A DNA stretch of 64,000 nt from Reticulitermes speratus (GCA_021186555.1 JAJKFL010000011.1:9882001-9946000); one strand, 5' to 3'. Positions 1-11,800 are shown, counted from the first letter of the stretch. The notes: generated from the sequence alone by a model not told the origin. Numbers and translations are program-made.

Positions 1-579
1 TAAAACTCACAAAATGTAGGGTGACTCTATTACTGACCACTCAGTACATTAAAAGCATTTTATTGATAAGGTAACATGATGTTATTCAGTTTTAGAATTA
101 CATGTAAATTTTCAGTGATAGGCCTCAGTAATTCATAAATATTTATAGCAAAATGTACATATGTTAAAAACCAAAACTACAGTTCACAGTAATAAAAGAA
201 TGTTACCAAACAAATTGCATGAACTTCCCACCCTACTGAGAAAATAAAGTTTCTGGCAGCTCTTAAACTTATTGTTTATCATATGCCACAAAATTTATTT
301 TAAATTAGCTGGTGTGATACTGTAAAGATGCAATGAATTTATGTTGGTGGCAAAGATTTATTGTTAGCTTCCCATTTCCCCCTATGCCTTCCAAGTAATC
401 ACTTTCCATAAATTTTCCCCACTAAAATGTTATACACATTTCTTGTAACCACCGTAATAATTATGGTACTAATCAGCTCTTCAGTTTATTAATTATATTA
501 TAAATACAACAAAAAAATGAACACTTCATATTTCAAAATAGTGCAATGATATGAAATGTTGACTCTTACCTTTTTCTAG
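1..579. other. Intron upstream of the first visible exon of the + strand gene
   Basis: AT-rich non-coding sequence ending in a pyrimidine-rich acceptor (cttacctttttctag) at the edge of the exon at 580. I see no exon or recognisable repeat in it. The 5' part of the gene must lie beyond the left edge. Confidence 0.6.
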
Positions 580-789
580 AAATGGGTTCCTGTTTTGGAG
601 AAATACCAGGTCCAAATTCCTGTCGAATGCCCATTTCATCCTGTTCGCGATATATACTGGCCACAACAGTCTGTCAAGCAGCAGCATCGACCTTCACAGT
701 GGACGTGTGGTATATGTGGGAAGTCTTTCTATGAGGAGAGATTCCTGGACATGCATTTTGACAACAGGCACAAGAACCAAATCAACATG
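580..789 (+). CDS. Exon with the C2H2 finger (+ strand gene)
   Basis: Opens in frame after a ctag acceptor and ends ATG|gtaatc in phase 0. It carries C-x2-C-x12-H-x4-H with the aromatic and hydrophobic residues typical of a classical zinc finger (WTCGICGKSF, then FLDMHFDNRH). No start codon is required here because the frame is open from the acceptor. Reading past the donor runs to a stop at about 880. Confidence 0.75.
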
Positions 790-3700
790 GTAATCTACAG
801 TGTTACAGAGAATGAAGAGCAAGTTTCACAAGAAACATACCTGTACACATTAAATTATGCCTTTCATAGGAGATTCATGTGAATTCTTGTTTCCACAGTT
901 ACCACAGACCTGAAATTTCTATTGCCCATTCATTTTCACCCAGTACAACATTCATGAATGCATCAAGGTTTACTTTGCATGACATGCTTAAACACCTACA
1001 GAGTGGTGTTTAAAAGTGTTACAGTCTTGCCATTTACTCAGGTTATGTGAGATTTAACGGTCTCATGTCTGTGACTTTGATACTACTGTTTGCAGGGATG
1101 TGGACAGTGTGCTTGATTGCTGGAAACCAATGTTTCAGTAGAACGTTGATAGATGTCTACCAAACTACACGGTTTCAGTATCTTCTTACTTCCTTCATAT
1201 TTATATTGCTATATCAGACATTCAAACAAGATGAATTCTCTGTATTAGTATGAAAGTAATGTTAATTCCATTCAACTATCATTTGTGGTTCCAGTATTTT
1301 AAAGGACTAGGTGTCACCCAAATATAACTCATATCTTTACAAACAGAACTTCAAAGTATTTTGAAATTATTAATTCCATGCATTTTCCTTAATATTCATT
1401 TATAAAACCAATTTAATATATTAAGTTGGTTTTATAAATGAATATTAAGAACTTCAAACGTCCTTACATCATCCGACCTTACCCTATCAAATGTCACATG
1501 TTAATTGCTAACTTTCATTATGGTGTTGCAGATGGAAAACAGATACGTGTATGTCGGTGTACACTGCAAACAGCATATTTAGGTTGTCAGAGCTGGAAAT
1601 AAGGCAACACATGAACTAAATTTACAACATACTTTGAGTGTTATTCTGGTCAGGCTATTCTCACAGATTGCACTGAGCAGCCTATGTTGTGTCCATCCAC
1701 AGTGCAGTGCAGCAGTTCTCCACCTCATGCTCTTTGTTGGTGGAAACAGAGAGAATTTAGAATGAATCACTTAGATGTTTTGCATTCAGTTGTGTTATTT
1801 GTTAATAAGAACGTATCGTTGGGCTACTGCTTAACCCAGCTTGCTTGGTACAGCCTTTTCATGGTCAAATTGTGTTTTAATGAATATAAGCACTTGAAAT
1901 TTACATGCACTATTCTATTTGACTACAATAAATAATGGACCATGGGCAAATCTACAAATTTTATAGGAAAGAATTCTGCACGTTAAAGATATGACATTGG
2001 TAAATTTTGAGCAAATATGTTAAGACAACGGGAAGTAGTGTGCAAATCAAGTATCTTCTACAACGGCGCTGAAATCTCTTATAAATCGGTTGTAAAATTT
2101 CTGGGAATTAATGTTACAGAAAGTTTAAATTGGCACACCCATATTAATTCTTTAGGTTCTAGTCTAAGTAAGATTTATTTTATTATCAAAACTCTAAAGG
2201 ATGCTATGAGCTATCACATGATCAGATCAATTTATTATGCTTATTTCCAGTCACGATTGAAATATGGGATTATTTCTTGGTGATCAGTAAAAGATAGCTT
2301 AAAGGTTTTTCTCACACAAAGAAAGGTGACGCGACTAATTGCGGGGGTTATAAACGAGTGTCTTGTAGAGGTATATTTTCAGAATTTAAAATTCTTACAC
2401 TGCCTTCACTTCACTTCTTGGAAGTACTATGTTTTATCAAAATATTGGAAGGTAATTTGAAAGGCAAATTCCAGATGTATGATTATAATACAGGTAAAAA
2501 TAAATTATTTATCCAAGCATGCAACACAGCTCTTTATCAGAACAGTGTAATAAATGAAGCAATTAGATTATATAAGAAGTTACCGGAAAGAATAAGAACT
2601 TTAAAAAATTTTAGATGTTTTCATTCATTCATTTATTTCACGTTCAGAAATCCAAGTTAGGCAATCCAGCCTTGGGATATGGAACAAGTCAACACATAAC
2701 AGCAAAACACAATACAGGCAATACAAATCATAAGAACACAATACATGTAATACAAGTCACAAAAATACAATAAACAACAGTAACAACATTCAAAACAATG
2801 ATCTCAAGAGAACAATTGAGTGTATCACATCAGAGAATACAAAATATGTATAAAATGCTCATCCCAATTTACCAAAGGAGCACATCACAACTCAAACAAC
2901 ATGTACATAATAGAATATAAAAAACAATTAATTATTTTTGTAATCAAAGTATTCCGCTAAGTATAAAAGGAATGGATTTGTAGAAAATCCCTAAGAGTGC
3001 TTTAAAATGTTTAATATTATGTGATAGTTTCCTTATTTCTGAGAGAAGATTATTATACACCCTGATGCCTAAATAGCAGGGTCCCTTCTGATAGATCGCT
3101 AAATGAGATGATGGTTGAAAAGATTAGAGTTATTCCTAGTTTTAATGTTGTGTACTTCAAAATTTTCCTTAAACAGATTTTATTGTTAGCAACAAACAGG
3201 GATAAAGAAAAAATATATTGAGATGATAAAGGTAATATTTTTAAAACTTTGAAAAGTTCTCTACAAGAATCCCTATGTCTGGCCCCCATTATTATTCTTA
3301 TGATTCTCTTTTGTAGCTTAAAAATATTTCCACTATGTGAGGAATTTCCCCAAAATATTAGCCCGTAAGTCATAATGGAGTGGAAGTACGCATTATAGAT
3401 CATCTTTAGAGTATCTCGTGATAAAAACTGTTTGATCACTCTAGCTACAAAACAGGCCTGGCTTAATTTAGGAGCTATCATATCTATATGATTTTTCCAG
3501 GACAATGTGTTATCAATTCTGATTCCTAGAAATTTTATATTAGAGGTGTTTGATATTATTTTGTTGTTGTTGGTAATATTCATTTCGATAGGAGAGTTGT
3601 TTTTAGTTTGAAATTTCATAAAATAAGTTTTATCAAAATTTAAGGCAAGTAAATTTGCATTAAACCATTCATTCATATTTTTAATAACCATATTAATATT

Positions 3701-6700
3701 TCGTTCAAAATCAAAAAAATTTGGGCTGTTGACAATGACACTCGTATCATCCGCAAATAGTATTGTTTTAAGGTTAACATTTGAATTCATATTTATTTGA
3801 CTTTAGGTATATCGTTTATGTACAGTAAAAAGGAGGTAAAATTATTGCTGATCTCGAATACCTTTTATTCGATTGATGAGTTTCTTAAGTCCAAATTCCT
3901 TTAGACCTAAACAGAGATGCCTGGTGTGTACATTAATTGTATTTTATATAGTGGTGATTTTATTGTTTGTACAGATGTGATTTGAAATTTATTAATATTT
4001 GGCCTTGCTTGCATGTTGTAAGAATTATTGACTTGTCCAAGGTCGATGTAGACTGAATGGATGAATAAATTGAATTGAATTGAATCTTACAGTTCTGAAA
4101 TCTGTACTACTGGAAGTTAATGTACTTGGTCATTCATGTGTGGCAATAAAACACTTTTAACTATACAGACTGAATGGTAATAGAAATGTTCCAAATTTCA
4201 CAGCTTCCTTTTATAAAAGGGTTCTATATTGTGACTATGTAAAAAAGTTTGGGTGAAATCTTGGTAAAGGAAAATTATCATATTTGCAAAACTAATGACT
4301 ACTGTTCTACTTAATTCTTATAAAATTTTCATTCAGAATGCCATTATTTATTATAGCCACTTTTATCCCAAATATAACAATCTTCTTACTATGTTTTATA
4401 AACTTGTTAAATTCAGGCTGAGGATGCTGTCTGCTTAGCGGATTATTGTGATATCATGAGGTGTGAGGTGTTGATGTCTCAAGAAGTGGGGAGTCCGATC
4501 ATGGGAGATCCAACTCACATCAATACAGACATAGAAATTTGGAGTGAAGCAACGGCATATCGAACAGCATTATCACCATCAGGGCCACGGGATTTGGCTC
4601 GTGTCTTATTGCGAGGAGGACTGTATCCTTCTGAAAGACAATCTCAGGCACCTCCAACTCAGCCTCGACACCACCACTGCCCAAGGACAACAGCTCCTGA
4701 CACACCAAATGTACCTAAGCAGCCCATGCAACCACCAAGTGATGAAAATAATGCAACAGGGGATATGTGTGACAACAGCAATCTGGTAGATTCTGTTCTA
4801 CCTCCAGTCGATTATAAGCAGCAACGCCTTAGCGAACTGCAAAAGCTCAAGGCCAACTGCAAACCCGAGGAGCTACAAAAGCTTAAATTTCGATGTGAGG
4901 TAAGTTCCTTTGAGTTTCTTGGTTCCAAATGATTAAATTGCAGCTAACTTTAAAGCTGATATTCTTAATTCTCTTCTATTTCAGATTTTGGTTCGAGACT
5001 GCATAGCTGGTTTGCTGGTTAACCTCTCAATTCAGGATTTTAAGGAGGTTGAAGGTGTTGTACATCTATTTGTGTTGAAATAAATTGCTAAATCTGTGCT
5101 TTGACATGAATTACATTTGAATAAATTCATATCACAATACTTAGATTCTAAAAGTGAGCTTATCTGTTTTCTCAGAGGAATTAAACCGAGCAGTGTGTTG
5201 GTACCTAACGTGTGACCGCTACTGGGAAGACACACCAGGAGAAACCAGACATTTCCCTTGGGGTTTAGTTTTTGTTCTCATCATGGTGCTGTCTCTTGGC
5301 ATATGTTTATGCTACTACATCATCTGGGTGCTTTTTGAGTAAGTCATAAATGGTTCACCTACTTTTTGTTCTGTAATGCTGTTAAAGGATGTTCACTTCT
5401 TAATGAAACACATTGAAATTAAACATTTAAAATCAAATTGTAAAGTGCATTGTGATACACTACAATAAACACAGTTCATGAATTGTTATATCCAAATTGT
5501 GATCTTATTATAAATAACAAGATTGATAAGATCATGAATAATGTTTGATGTAATACAGGGACTAACCAGAATTGATTGCTATATATATTTCACATTTGCT
5601 TCTTTTCGTGACTGTTATGATTTGTATGACTCTTTGAAAATGGTTCCTTGTAAATCTAAAATGGCGAGACCATTACAGAGTTTCCCTGTATATTTTGCAT
5701 TTTGTTGGTTTATTTATTAGAGGTTAAATTATAAATACACGGAAACATGCAATACTACAAGATGTAAATTAAGTTACGGATTAACAACCTAGAATGCACG
5801 CAGTAAGGTACAAGACTAGCAATTTACTTTCAGAATGCTTTGAAATTCTGATATTAACTTCATGCCTCATCAAAGTGCAGGACAAATTAGCAGTATGAAG
5901 ATAGTTAATAAAGGCTTAAATTGTGGCAGGTTCAAGCATCTGGGAAAGATGGTAACAACTCAAATTGTGTCCACTAAAACGTTAAGAGCAGATTAAATTT
6001 GGGAAATGGTTGCTACTGTTTAGTTTAGAATCTATTTTCTTCGCAAAATTATATCAATATATATACAGATTAAATATATACACAACCATAATTTTTCCTG
6101 TAGTTTCATATGGGAGTGAAATTTATCTCTCACATATACTGGGGATATTTGAGACCAGTGGGTGCAGAATGTTTGAGCTTAAGAGGGAGAAAATGACACA
6201 AGGTTGGAAAAAATTGTTTAATGAGGAGTGTCATTGTTTATACTCTTCACCAGACATTATTAGGATGATCAAACGAAGGAGACTAAGGTGGGAAGAATAT
6301 GTAGCACGCAAAAAAGAGATCAGAAATGCACACAAAATCTTTATTGGAGAACCTTAAGGCACGAGACCTTATCTCTGTAGATGAGAGGCTAATATTAAAA
6401 TTTTTCTTAAAGACGTATTGTGGAAGGTTGTTTACTGATTTCATCTGGCTCAGGATAGGGTCCAGTGGTGGCTCTTTGAAACGCGATGATAAACTTCTGG
6501 TCCCCATAAAATATGGGGAGTCTCTAAAGGGAAGGTTCATTGAAATCAGAAGCAAGAAAATTAGTGAAAGTGAGATGGGATGAAGAAACTTTGAATTAGT
6601 AGATTTCTTTATATTTTACCTATAGGTACAGAAGAGACAATGATCACATAGTGACAAGTTAGTCAAGAGTATAAGGTCTGTGGTTCATGAATTTAAAAAT

Positions 6701-9489
6701 ATTTCTAGCACATATGACGTTGCATGAAGGAAGAAACAGATTCCCACATTATTTTCAGTTGCAAATTTTGGCTCATGCTGACATAACCGCTTTGAAATGT
6801 CAATGCTAGGGAAGGATTACTGGACTAGTAGCCTCTTGAACACCCTCAAGAGGACTGAGAAAACTTGACAAGAGATGTGCCAATAAACTGGGCAACACAA
6901 CAGGCCTACTAAGGCTGCAATGTTACGTATGATACTGCCACCTTATCAGTCAGTCAGTCAGCCATCAATCAATCGATCGATCAATCAATCAGTAAGTCAG
7001 TCAGTCAGTCTGTCGGTTGGTCTGCCACCACACAAACACATATGTCACAGATGAATTTGTACTCTTTACGGTGTTAGGTAGGGCTGTTAAACCAAGGGGA
7101 GATATAGAGCAAACAAGACATGCAATAGTTTGGTGGAAAAACCTTGACAGAAAAGAGCACTTTGGAGCCACAGAAACACATTTTTCAAATGTACAGTGGT
7201 TTGACTGATTCAGGATAGGGTTATATTGCAGGCTCTTGTGACGATTGTAACAAACCTTCAGATTCCACAACAAAGAATTTCTTGATCAGGTGAGTAAACT
7301 ATCTACTGCTCAAGAAAGATACTACAATATACCCATATAATTACTTACATAGTTAATTAGTCACCACACTTACATAGTAGAGCATGGATAGCTCAGTCAG
7401 TATAGTGACTAAGCTACAGGCTGGATGATACAGGGTTTGATTCCTGGCAGGCATAAGAGATTATTCTCTTCTCCAAAAGGTCCAGACTGGCTCTGGAGCC
7501 TACACTGTCTCCTATTCAGTGGGTACCAGGGGTAATTTTCGTAGAGGTAGAGTGGCCAGGAGGTGAAGTTGATGACTTTCCTGCATCTAGCACTGAGGTT
7601 AAAAAAAGACTGCACTATACTTCTACTTCCTGTGTATGTTTCATGGTGTGGACAGGGACAACTTTTAATTAGATAGCTAGGTACTTACACATTAATAAAC
7701 AAAATATCAATGAATACAAAAATAGGATGTCCAGTGAATTCCTGAGGAATGGAAAGTTAGGGTGTGGATAGAGAAGATGGCCTCAAGGTAGGTAGGATAG
7801 GTGGTATACAGCCGACAAGGGTGGTTCTCCAGCTTCGGGATTGGGTAAGGGACTAACAACTCTTCACTGTAAAAAATCAACATTACCTAGTATTACACAA
7901 ATAATTTTTACTCATTGCCAAATATTATTAGGGTGATCAAATCAAGAAGGATGACATGGGTAAGGCACATGGCACATATGAGGGAGATGCAAAATATGTA
8001 CCTCATACAGGGTTTATGGTGGGGAATCCTAAAGGAGAGACCACTTGGAAGAGTTAAGCGTAGCTGAGAGAATAAAAATAAATGGATCTTACAGAAACAG
8101 TATGTGATGTTGGGGACTGGATTCATCTGACCCAGGACATGAACAAATTCGCAGGCTCTTATCAACATGGTAACAAACCTTCAAGTTCCATAAAATGCGG
8201 GGAATTTCATGACAAACTGAGGAACTATTAGTTTCTCAAAAAGGATTCTGCCACATGGAATTAGTTAGTGAAGTAGTTAGTTAGTTAACTAGCTAGCTAG
8301 AAATATAGATAGATAGTTAGACAGATAGATAGATGGTCACTCACTAACTCATTCACTCACTCACTCACTCACTCACTCACTTGCTCACTCACTCACTCAC
8401 TCACTCACTCACTCACTCATTTACTTACTTACTTACTTACTTATAACTATCTAACTTACTTACTTAGAAGAATGAAAGTAAAACATAAAAAGAGAAAGTG
8501 CATGACTATTTAATTCAGAAAGTTTTGTACAGTGTCAGTGAATAAATGCATGAATAAACACATGATACAGCTTCTTAATGGATTCACCTAAACAGGTGTA
8601 CCTCTCATACAGTATTTGTTATTATACATATTTCAATTATAACTCTTCATGTGCAGAGCCATTGACCTAACATACATACATTACAAGCTTCATTTAATTA
8701 GTTTAAAATATTAAAGATTCCTAAATCTTTTCACATTTTTGTGATGCAGGATTCTAAACAGCCTTTGGAAAAAAATAAATGAATGAATGAACTCTTTCAG
8801 CTCAGATGACATGAGTGTTGCTAGTACAAGCACCACTGCCACTGCTACTTCATCTCCAGTTCATCATGTGAACTCCACCAGCAGTGGGCCCTGTTATTCT
8901 GAAGAGTATTACACAGTACCAGATCTCAATGACATGGGGCAGAATGAGCATTATATTTATGTGACGTATCCACCAGAACTTAAAAGAAGACTGCTGGAAA
9001 GGTAGGTGTAGCTGACAACATTGTTCTCCCTTGCTTATGGTCGCCACTGTAATTTTATGAGTTACAAGTGGATGGATTGACTTTCACCTGTCAGAACTCT
9101 TGACTGTCAGCCATATGCAAGGTATTTTTGCCAAGCACATTTTACCATCAACGTGATGGTGTGATCCAAGAAATTAACTCTCTATACAATAATTGTAGTA
9201 GTGGCTAAAATGGAAAATAGAAGCTAATATAATAGCTTCCTGTGAATCTGTAACCAGGATAATGTAGTTGGTATAATGAAGAGGATATGCAAGGCATGCA
9301 AAGACTTACTTTTACTTTACTGTCCCATGATCATATTGATGATATTCATCAAACTAGGCACCGCCCATAACCACCAGTTGTCACTATAGAGAGTCTTCTA
9401 GGTACTGCACATTTTTAGTAACAGGCTTACATTAATATGTATAATGTCCACACATATGCTTTTTTTTTTTTTTTTTCAGTGCCTCCTAA
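580..9489 (+). CDS. C2H2 zinc-finger protein with a C-terminal membrane segment (3' part of gene, six exons, unrecognised)
   Basis: Model: 580-789, 4417-4899, 4985-5054, 5176-5338, 8801-9001, 9480-9489, giving 378 codons and a stop. Phases agree at every junction and all introns are GT-AG. Order of parts: one C2H2 finger (C-x2-C-x12-H-x4-H) in the first exon; a Pro/Gln/His-rich low-complexity linker and a charged helix with two similar ELQKLK motifs in the second; a segment ending in the CWYLTCDRYW motif; a hydrophobic stretch of about 25 residues; then a Ser/Thr-rich and acidic tail with a YVTYPPELKRRLLE motif. One membrane span with the finger on the N-terminal side suggests a tail-proximal membrane protein, an unusual pairing with a C2H2 finger. 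I do not recognise the family and assign no function. The gene converges on WDR59 about 31 kb away. Confidence 0.75.
1388..1449. repeat. Perfect 24-bp inverted repeat with a 14-nt loop
   Basis: The arms 1388-1411 and 1426-1449 are exact reverse complements, beginning cttaatattc and ending gaatattaag. The hairpin is AT-rich and lies in the first visible intron. It could be the remnant of a small palindromic insertion. Nothing suggests a structured RNA with a function. Confidence 0.8.
2017..2617 (+). pseudogene. LINE reverse transcriptase C-terminal fragment (host of a nested LINE)
   Basis: The protein signature is that of a non-LTR reverse transcriptase thumb region: VVKFLGINVTESLNWHTHI, then an IRSIYYAYFQSRLKYGIISW block of the kind seen in CR1/Jockey-type elements. 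An in-frame stop follows at 2281 and the frame shifts before reading resumes near 2358. It stops at an AGATGTTTT junction where an opposite-strand LINE begins. Its last codons resume after 3834. Dead element inside an intron. Confidence 0.75.
2618..3834 (-). pseudogene. LINE reverse transcriptase fragment with FADD box, inserted in another LINE
   Basis: The minus-strand frame at 3790-3053 holds the catalytic F-A-D-D near its N terminus (ILFADDTSVIV), the NFDKTYFMKF and FLGIRIDNTLSW blocks and the YNAYFHSIMTYGLIFWG block. The frame shifts near 3150, then LGIRVYNNLLSEIRKL continues in another frame. Its 3' end, toward lower coordinates, finishes in an AATGA-type simple tail at about 2618-2640. 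It is 5' truncated: the N-terminal domains are absent, as is usual for LINE copies made by incomplete reverse transcription. Confidence 0.75.
3835..4085 (+). pseudogene. 3' end of the interrupted + strand LINE with TTGAA tail
   Basis: The reading resumes with a Phe-Tyr-Ser-Ile-Asp-Glu-Phe C-terminal motif typical of these LINEs (TFYSIDEFLKSKFL) and a stop near 3905. A short 3' UTR follows, ending in (TTGAA)n at about 4062-4085. This is the continuation of the fragment that breaks off at 2617. Confidence 0.7.
4417..4899 (+). CDS. Linker exon (+ strand gene)
   Basis: Acceptor attcag, donor GAG|gtaagt, phase 0 at both ends. It begins with a Cys-containing block (AEDAVCLADYCDIMRCEVL) that looks more conserved than what follows: a Pro/Gln/His-rich stretch and then a charged amphipathic helix with QRLSELQKLK and EELQKLKFRCE. 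The repeated ELQKLK suggests a short coiled coil. Confidence 0.8.
4985..5054 (+). CDS. Short exon (+ strand gene)
   Basis: Acceptor atttcag, donor GAAG|gtgttg, ending in phase 1. It encodes ILVRDCIAGLLVNLS and a Phe-Lys-Glu-Val-Glu end. The exact donor was chosen because it joins in frame to the next exon as VEEELNRAVCWYL. Confidence 0.75.
5176..5338 (+). CDS. Membrane-segment exon (+ strand gene)
   Basis: Acceptor ttttctcag, donor TTTTTGA|gtaagt, ending in phase 2. It encodes ELNRAVCWYLTCDRYWEDTP and then a hydrophobic run with LVFVLIMVLSLGICLCYYII. That run is long enough for one membrane span. If unspliced, the frame stops immediately at the donor. Confidence 0.8.
6010..6600 (+). pseudogene. 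RTE-type-like LINE, 3' ORF fragment
   Basis: The frame to 6357 ends with CLYSSPDIIRMIKRRRLRWE, a signature of insect LINE ORFs often labelled endonuclease-reverse transcriptase, followed by VARKKE and a short post-RT tail. The next 250 bases continue the same element's 3' end out of frame (a decayed RPRRRWEDNI-like stretch). Degenerate copy in the intron between the membrane exon and the tail exon. Confidence 0.65.
6945..7016. repeat. Degenerate (CAGT/CAAT)n simple repeat
   Basis: Runs of CAGT, CAAT and CGAT tetranucleotides. They are probably the tail of a LINE copy of the kind seen at 7203-7345. Confidence 0.8.
7203..7345 (+). pseudogene. LINE 3'-end fragment (RTE-type-like)
   Basis: Shares the GGCTCTTGT..AACAAACCTTCA..TTCCA string and the downstream CTACTGCTCAAGAAAG string with the copy at 7895-8240, which shows it is the 3' end of the same LINE family. 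No open frame remains. Confidence 0.6.
7382..7671 (+). mobile_element. tRNA-derived SINE copy 1
   Basis: The head has a pol III A-box-like block (TAGCTCAGTCAGTATAG) and a B-box-like block (GGTTTGATTCCTGG). The body follows: CTCTTCTCC, CCAGACTGGCTCTGGAGCC, CTCCTATTCAGTGGGTACC, and GTTAAAAAAAG near the 3' end. The same body recurs at seven other places in this window. It lies in the intron before the tail exon. Confidence 0.8.
7895..8240 (+). pseudogene. LINE 3' ORF end and 3' UTR (RTE-type-like)
   Basis: Contains the degenerate post-RT block (AFTIIRVIKSRRMTWVRHMA-like in the + frame), the GLGAN/PGHEQ-like decayed stretch and the 3' UTR string shared with 7203-7345. It runs directly into a TTAG/ACTC simple-repeat tail. 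Confidence 0.6.
8255..8466. repeat. Simple repeats (TTAG, GATA, ACTC, ACTT)
   Basis: Consecutive blocks of TTAG, AGAT, ACTC and CTTA tetranucleotides, mainly (ACTC)n at 8336-8420. They lie at the 3' end of a LINE copy and probably grew from its tail. Confidence 0.9.
8801..9001 (+). CDS. Ser/Thr-rich tail exon (+ strand gene)
   Basis: The acceptor ctctttcag at 8792-8800 joins the phase-2 GA of the previous exon to give FDSDDMSVASTSTT in frame. The exon continues with a Tyr-rich acidic block and HYIYVTYPPELKRRLLE, donor AAAG|gtaggt. A second acceptor 51 bases upstream (atgcag, 8749) has the better pyrimidine tract and keeps the same frame, but meets TGA at 8784-8786. So acceptor choice decides between the long tail and a short EILNSLWKKINE end. 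Confidence 0.7.
9480..9489 (+). CDS. Last codons and stop (+ strand gene)
   Basis: After a long poly(T)-cag acceptor, four in-frame codons complete the protein as SAS and TAA at 9487. The acceptor is strong and the join is in phase, but so short a coding end is hard to prove from sequence alone. Confidence 0.55.
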
Positions 9490-10231
9490 TACCTTTTGAA
9501 TGGACAAATTTCAAGGACACTTTGTATAAGCTTCTTGTCACAGAAGGTCCACCTACTCCACCCTTGTACTTTTTAATTTCCTGCTACCATAAATATCAAC
9601 ATGGCAACTATGAGAACTTCTCAGACAGGACAGACACTAGCACCACTTAACCATTTAAAGCACAAAATTCAAGCAAGTGATGTTGAAAAATTCCATTCAT
9701 ACCTCACAGAAAACATGTTGTGTCCCTATTAAAAAGACCAACCATTTAATACTGCTTATGGAAATAACTGCTGTGTACTGTGAAAGACATATGAAACACA
9801 TAAATACAGTCTTGGGACAAAATTATGGGTTTCTTAATGTTGAAGCAGGCAGTACATATAATTACCACTTTGGTTTCCAGTTTAATAAAAGGTCTTTAAC
9901 TTTGTGTGGTAACAGGTTTGCAAAAAACATTCAACCCTTGTTAAGATGGTTTTTTTTTTGTAATGTAAAATAACAAAATGGTGACTGCACAAAATGTGTA
10001 TGTAGCTTTCTATTTTATTACAATAGCAAATGAACCATATAAACAAGACACATGAAATGCTACATAAAAATTTTTCATAAACATACCTACAAATTCTGTA
10101 GGAAATCGTCATATAAATATAAATATATTTATGTCAAAAAAAACAAACATACTCTGGCACAAATTTTCAAGGTTGTATGTGACAACTCAGAAGTTGATAC
10201 AGTAAAAATTATACAGATCTGGATGAATAAA
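9490..10231 (+). other. Probable 3' UTR of the + strand gene
   Basis: Non-coding AT-rich sequence after the stop. It contains AATAAA at 9884-9889 and again at 10226-10231, either of which could end the transcript. Confidence 0.45.
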
Positions 10232-11800
10232 TAGTACAATATTATTAATAGTTCTTTTGAATGGATGCTGGTGTCATTAGTTATTCTGAGAAAACTTTGT
10301 TCTGTTTTAAGATACCTCAACCAGTAACTTACATCCAGTGTCTGCACATGCAGTTTGAATAATGTGGTTCAGTCTAAGGAAGTATTTAATCCAAGTGGAA
10401 TTTCTCATGGATCTGAATTAGTACCTCCAGAAAAATGATAAATTCCTTATAATGGGGCCATTCTTATCAATTCAAAACCTGTACTGCCATCATATACCTA
10501 GCAGGAAAAATGTAAGGACTCTAGATAATATTTCAATAGCACAGCATTATTTGTTAAATACATTATTGTCAAGTGAGTTAAAAATATAGTCATACATAAA
10601 AGAAATGTTCAGCATTTTAGTCATGCCATATAATTTTTATTGTGACTTCCTTTTGGTTTTCCAGAAAACTGCCTTCTTAAATTTTTATGTTTCTTTATTT
10701 TCTATTGTGTGAGCCGAGAACAAGACCCAGCAGCAAGTTTATTGGTCACTAATGGATAGTCTTGGTGAAGACAGTAGTTTACAGTTGAAGGTTACAAAAC
10801 TTCTGTACATACAGAAGAGATTGGTTACTGAATGGCATGATTAAGTGCTAGCAATCTTAATTTGTATATGGGAGGTCCTGAATTTCATTCCGAGCTGGGG
10901 GACTCTCTATTTTAACTGAGCTTCTTTGGTGGCTTGTTTCAGTCTTGCCAGGTAAATGTTGGGTCAACACCTTAAAATAGATCATAAATGTTTCAACCAT
11001 ATCCTTCCTAATTCATCATACAATAATCCTTCCATGATGTCATATAACAAGATGACCATTCATTCCGGATTTTTGGGGACAGTCCCTGAAATAAGACTTA
11101 TGTCTTGGACTAATGTTATCCCTGATGTTGTCCCCTTTTTATTTCTCCAACTTTATTCCATCTTCCTGAAAATATTCTTTACAATGCAGACTTTCTTGTA
11201 TCTTGTTAGCAACCTTCCCAATGAGGAGATGGCAACAATGCTGCAGATGGACCAGTAAATAGTATAGATGTACGCAAGACATAAAAATCATGACTGTAAT
11301 ATGTGTATCATTGTAACTGTTATTTCAATCCTGTCCCGTTCCCGAATATGCCAAGAAAAAAAATGGCCACTTTATAATATACTAACTTACACTGCCCAGA
11401 AAGCATACTGGTAAGTATACAAATATAAAAGTATGGCAAATGCATATATGATAAATATACTCACACATCTATGCTTTCTGATAGATTTCATGAAAATTTT
11501 CTTCCCGAAAAAATTGCAATAATACTTTATAAAACAATCAGTATATTAAAATTACAGAATTTTAAATGATTAATTTCCAGAACAATTTGAGTCCTATTTT
11601 TAGAGTATTTGGGCACTGTTTTGGTTTCTTCCATCCCATTTTAGCAAAAGCATCTAATTATCACTAGACACAAAAAGTGGTTATGAGGTCACACAATTAA
11701 TTAAACGGACTGATGTTTATGTGCTGTAACTAGTGAATGTTGGATCAATTTCAACATCCCAATGTTGACCAATCTAAGAGGTGTATACTTTTGTGTCCAA
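10232..11800. other. Intergenic, no gene recognised
   Basis: AT-rich sequence. The stretch at about 10850-10960 has a weak SINE-like head (CCTGAATTTCATTCCGAGCTGG), but the body does not match the main SINE of this window. No exon is supported. Confidence 0.5.

Noticed and set aside
8255..8466. Regular tetranucleotide repeats as a CRISPR-like array
   Set aside because: Plain simple repeats without spacers, in a eukaryotic intron.
9444..9650. 68-codon frame through the poly(T) tract
   Set aside because: It reads through the acceptor, and the frame that joins to the upstream exon stops at 9487.
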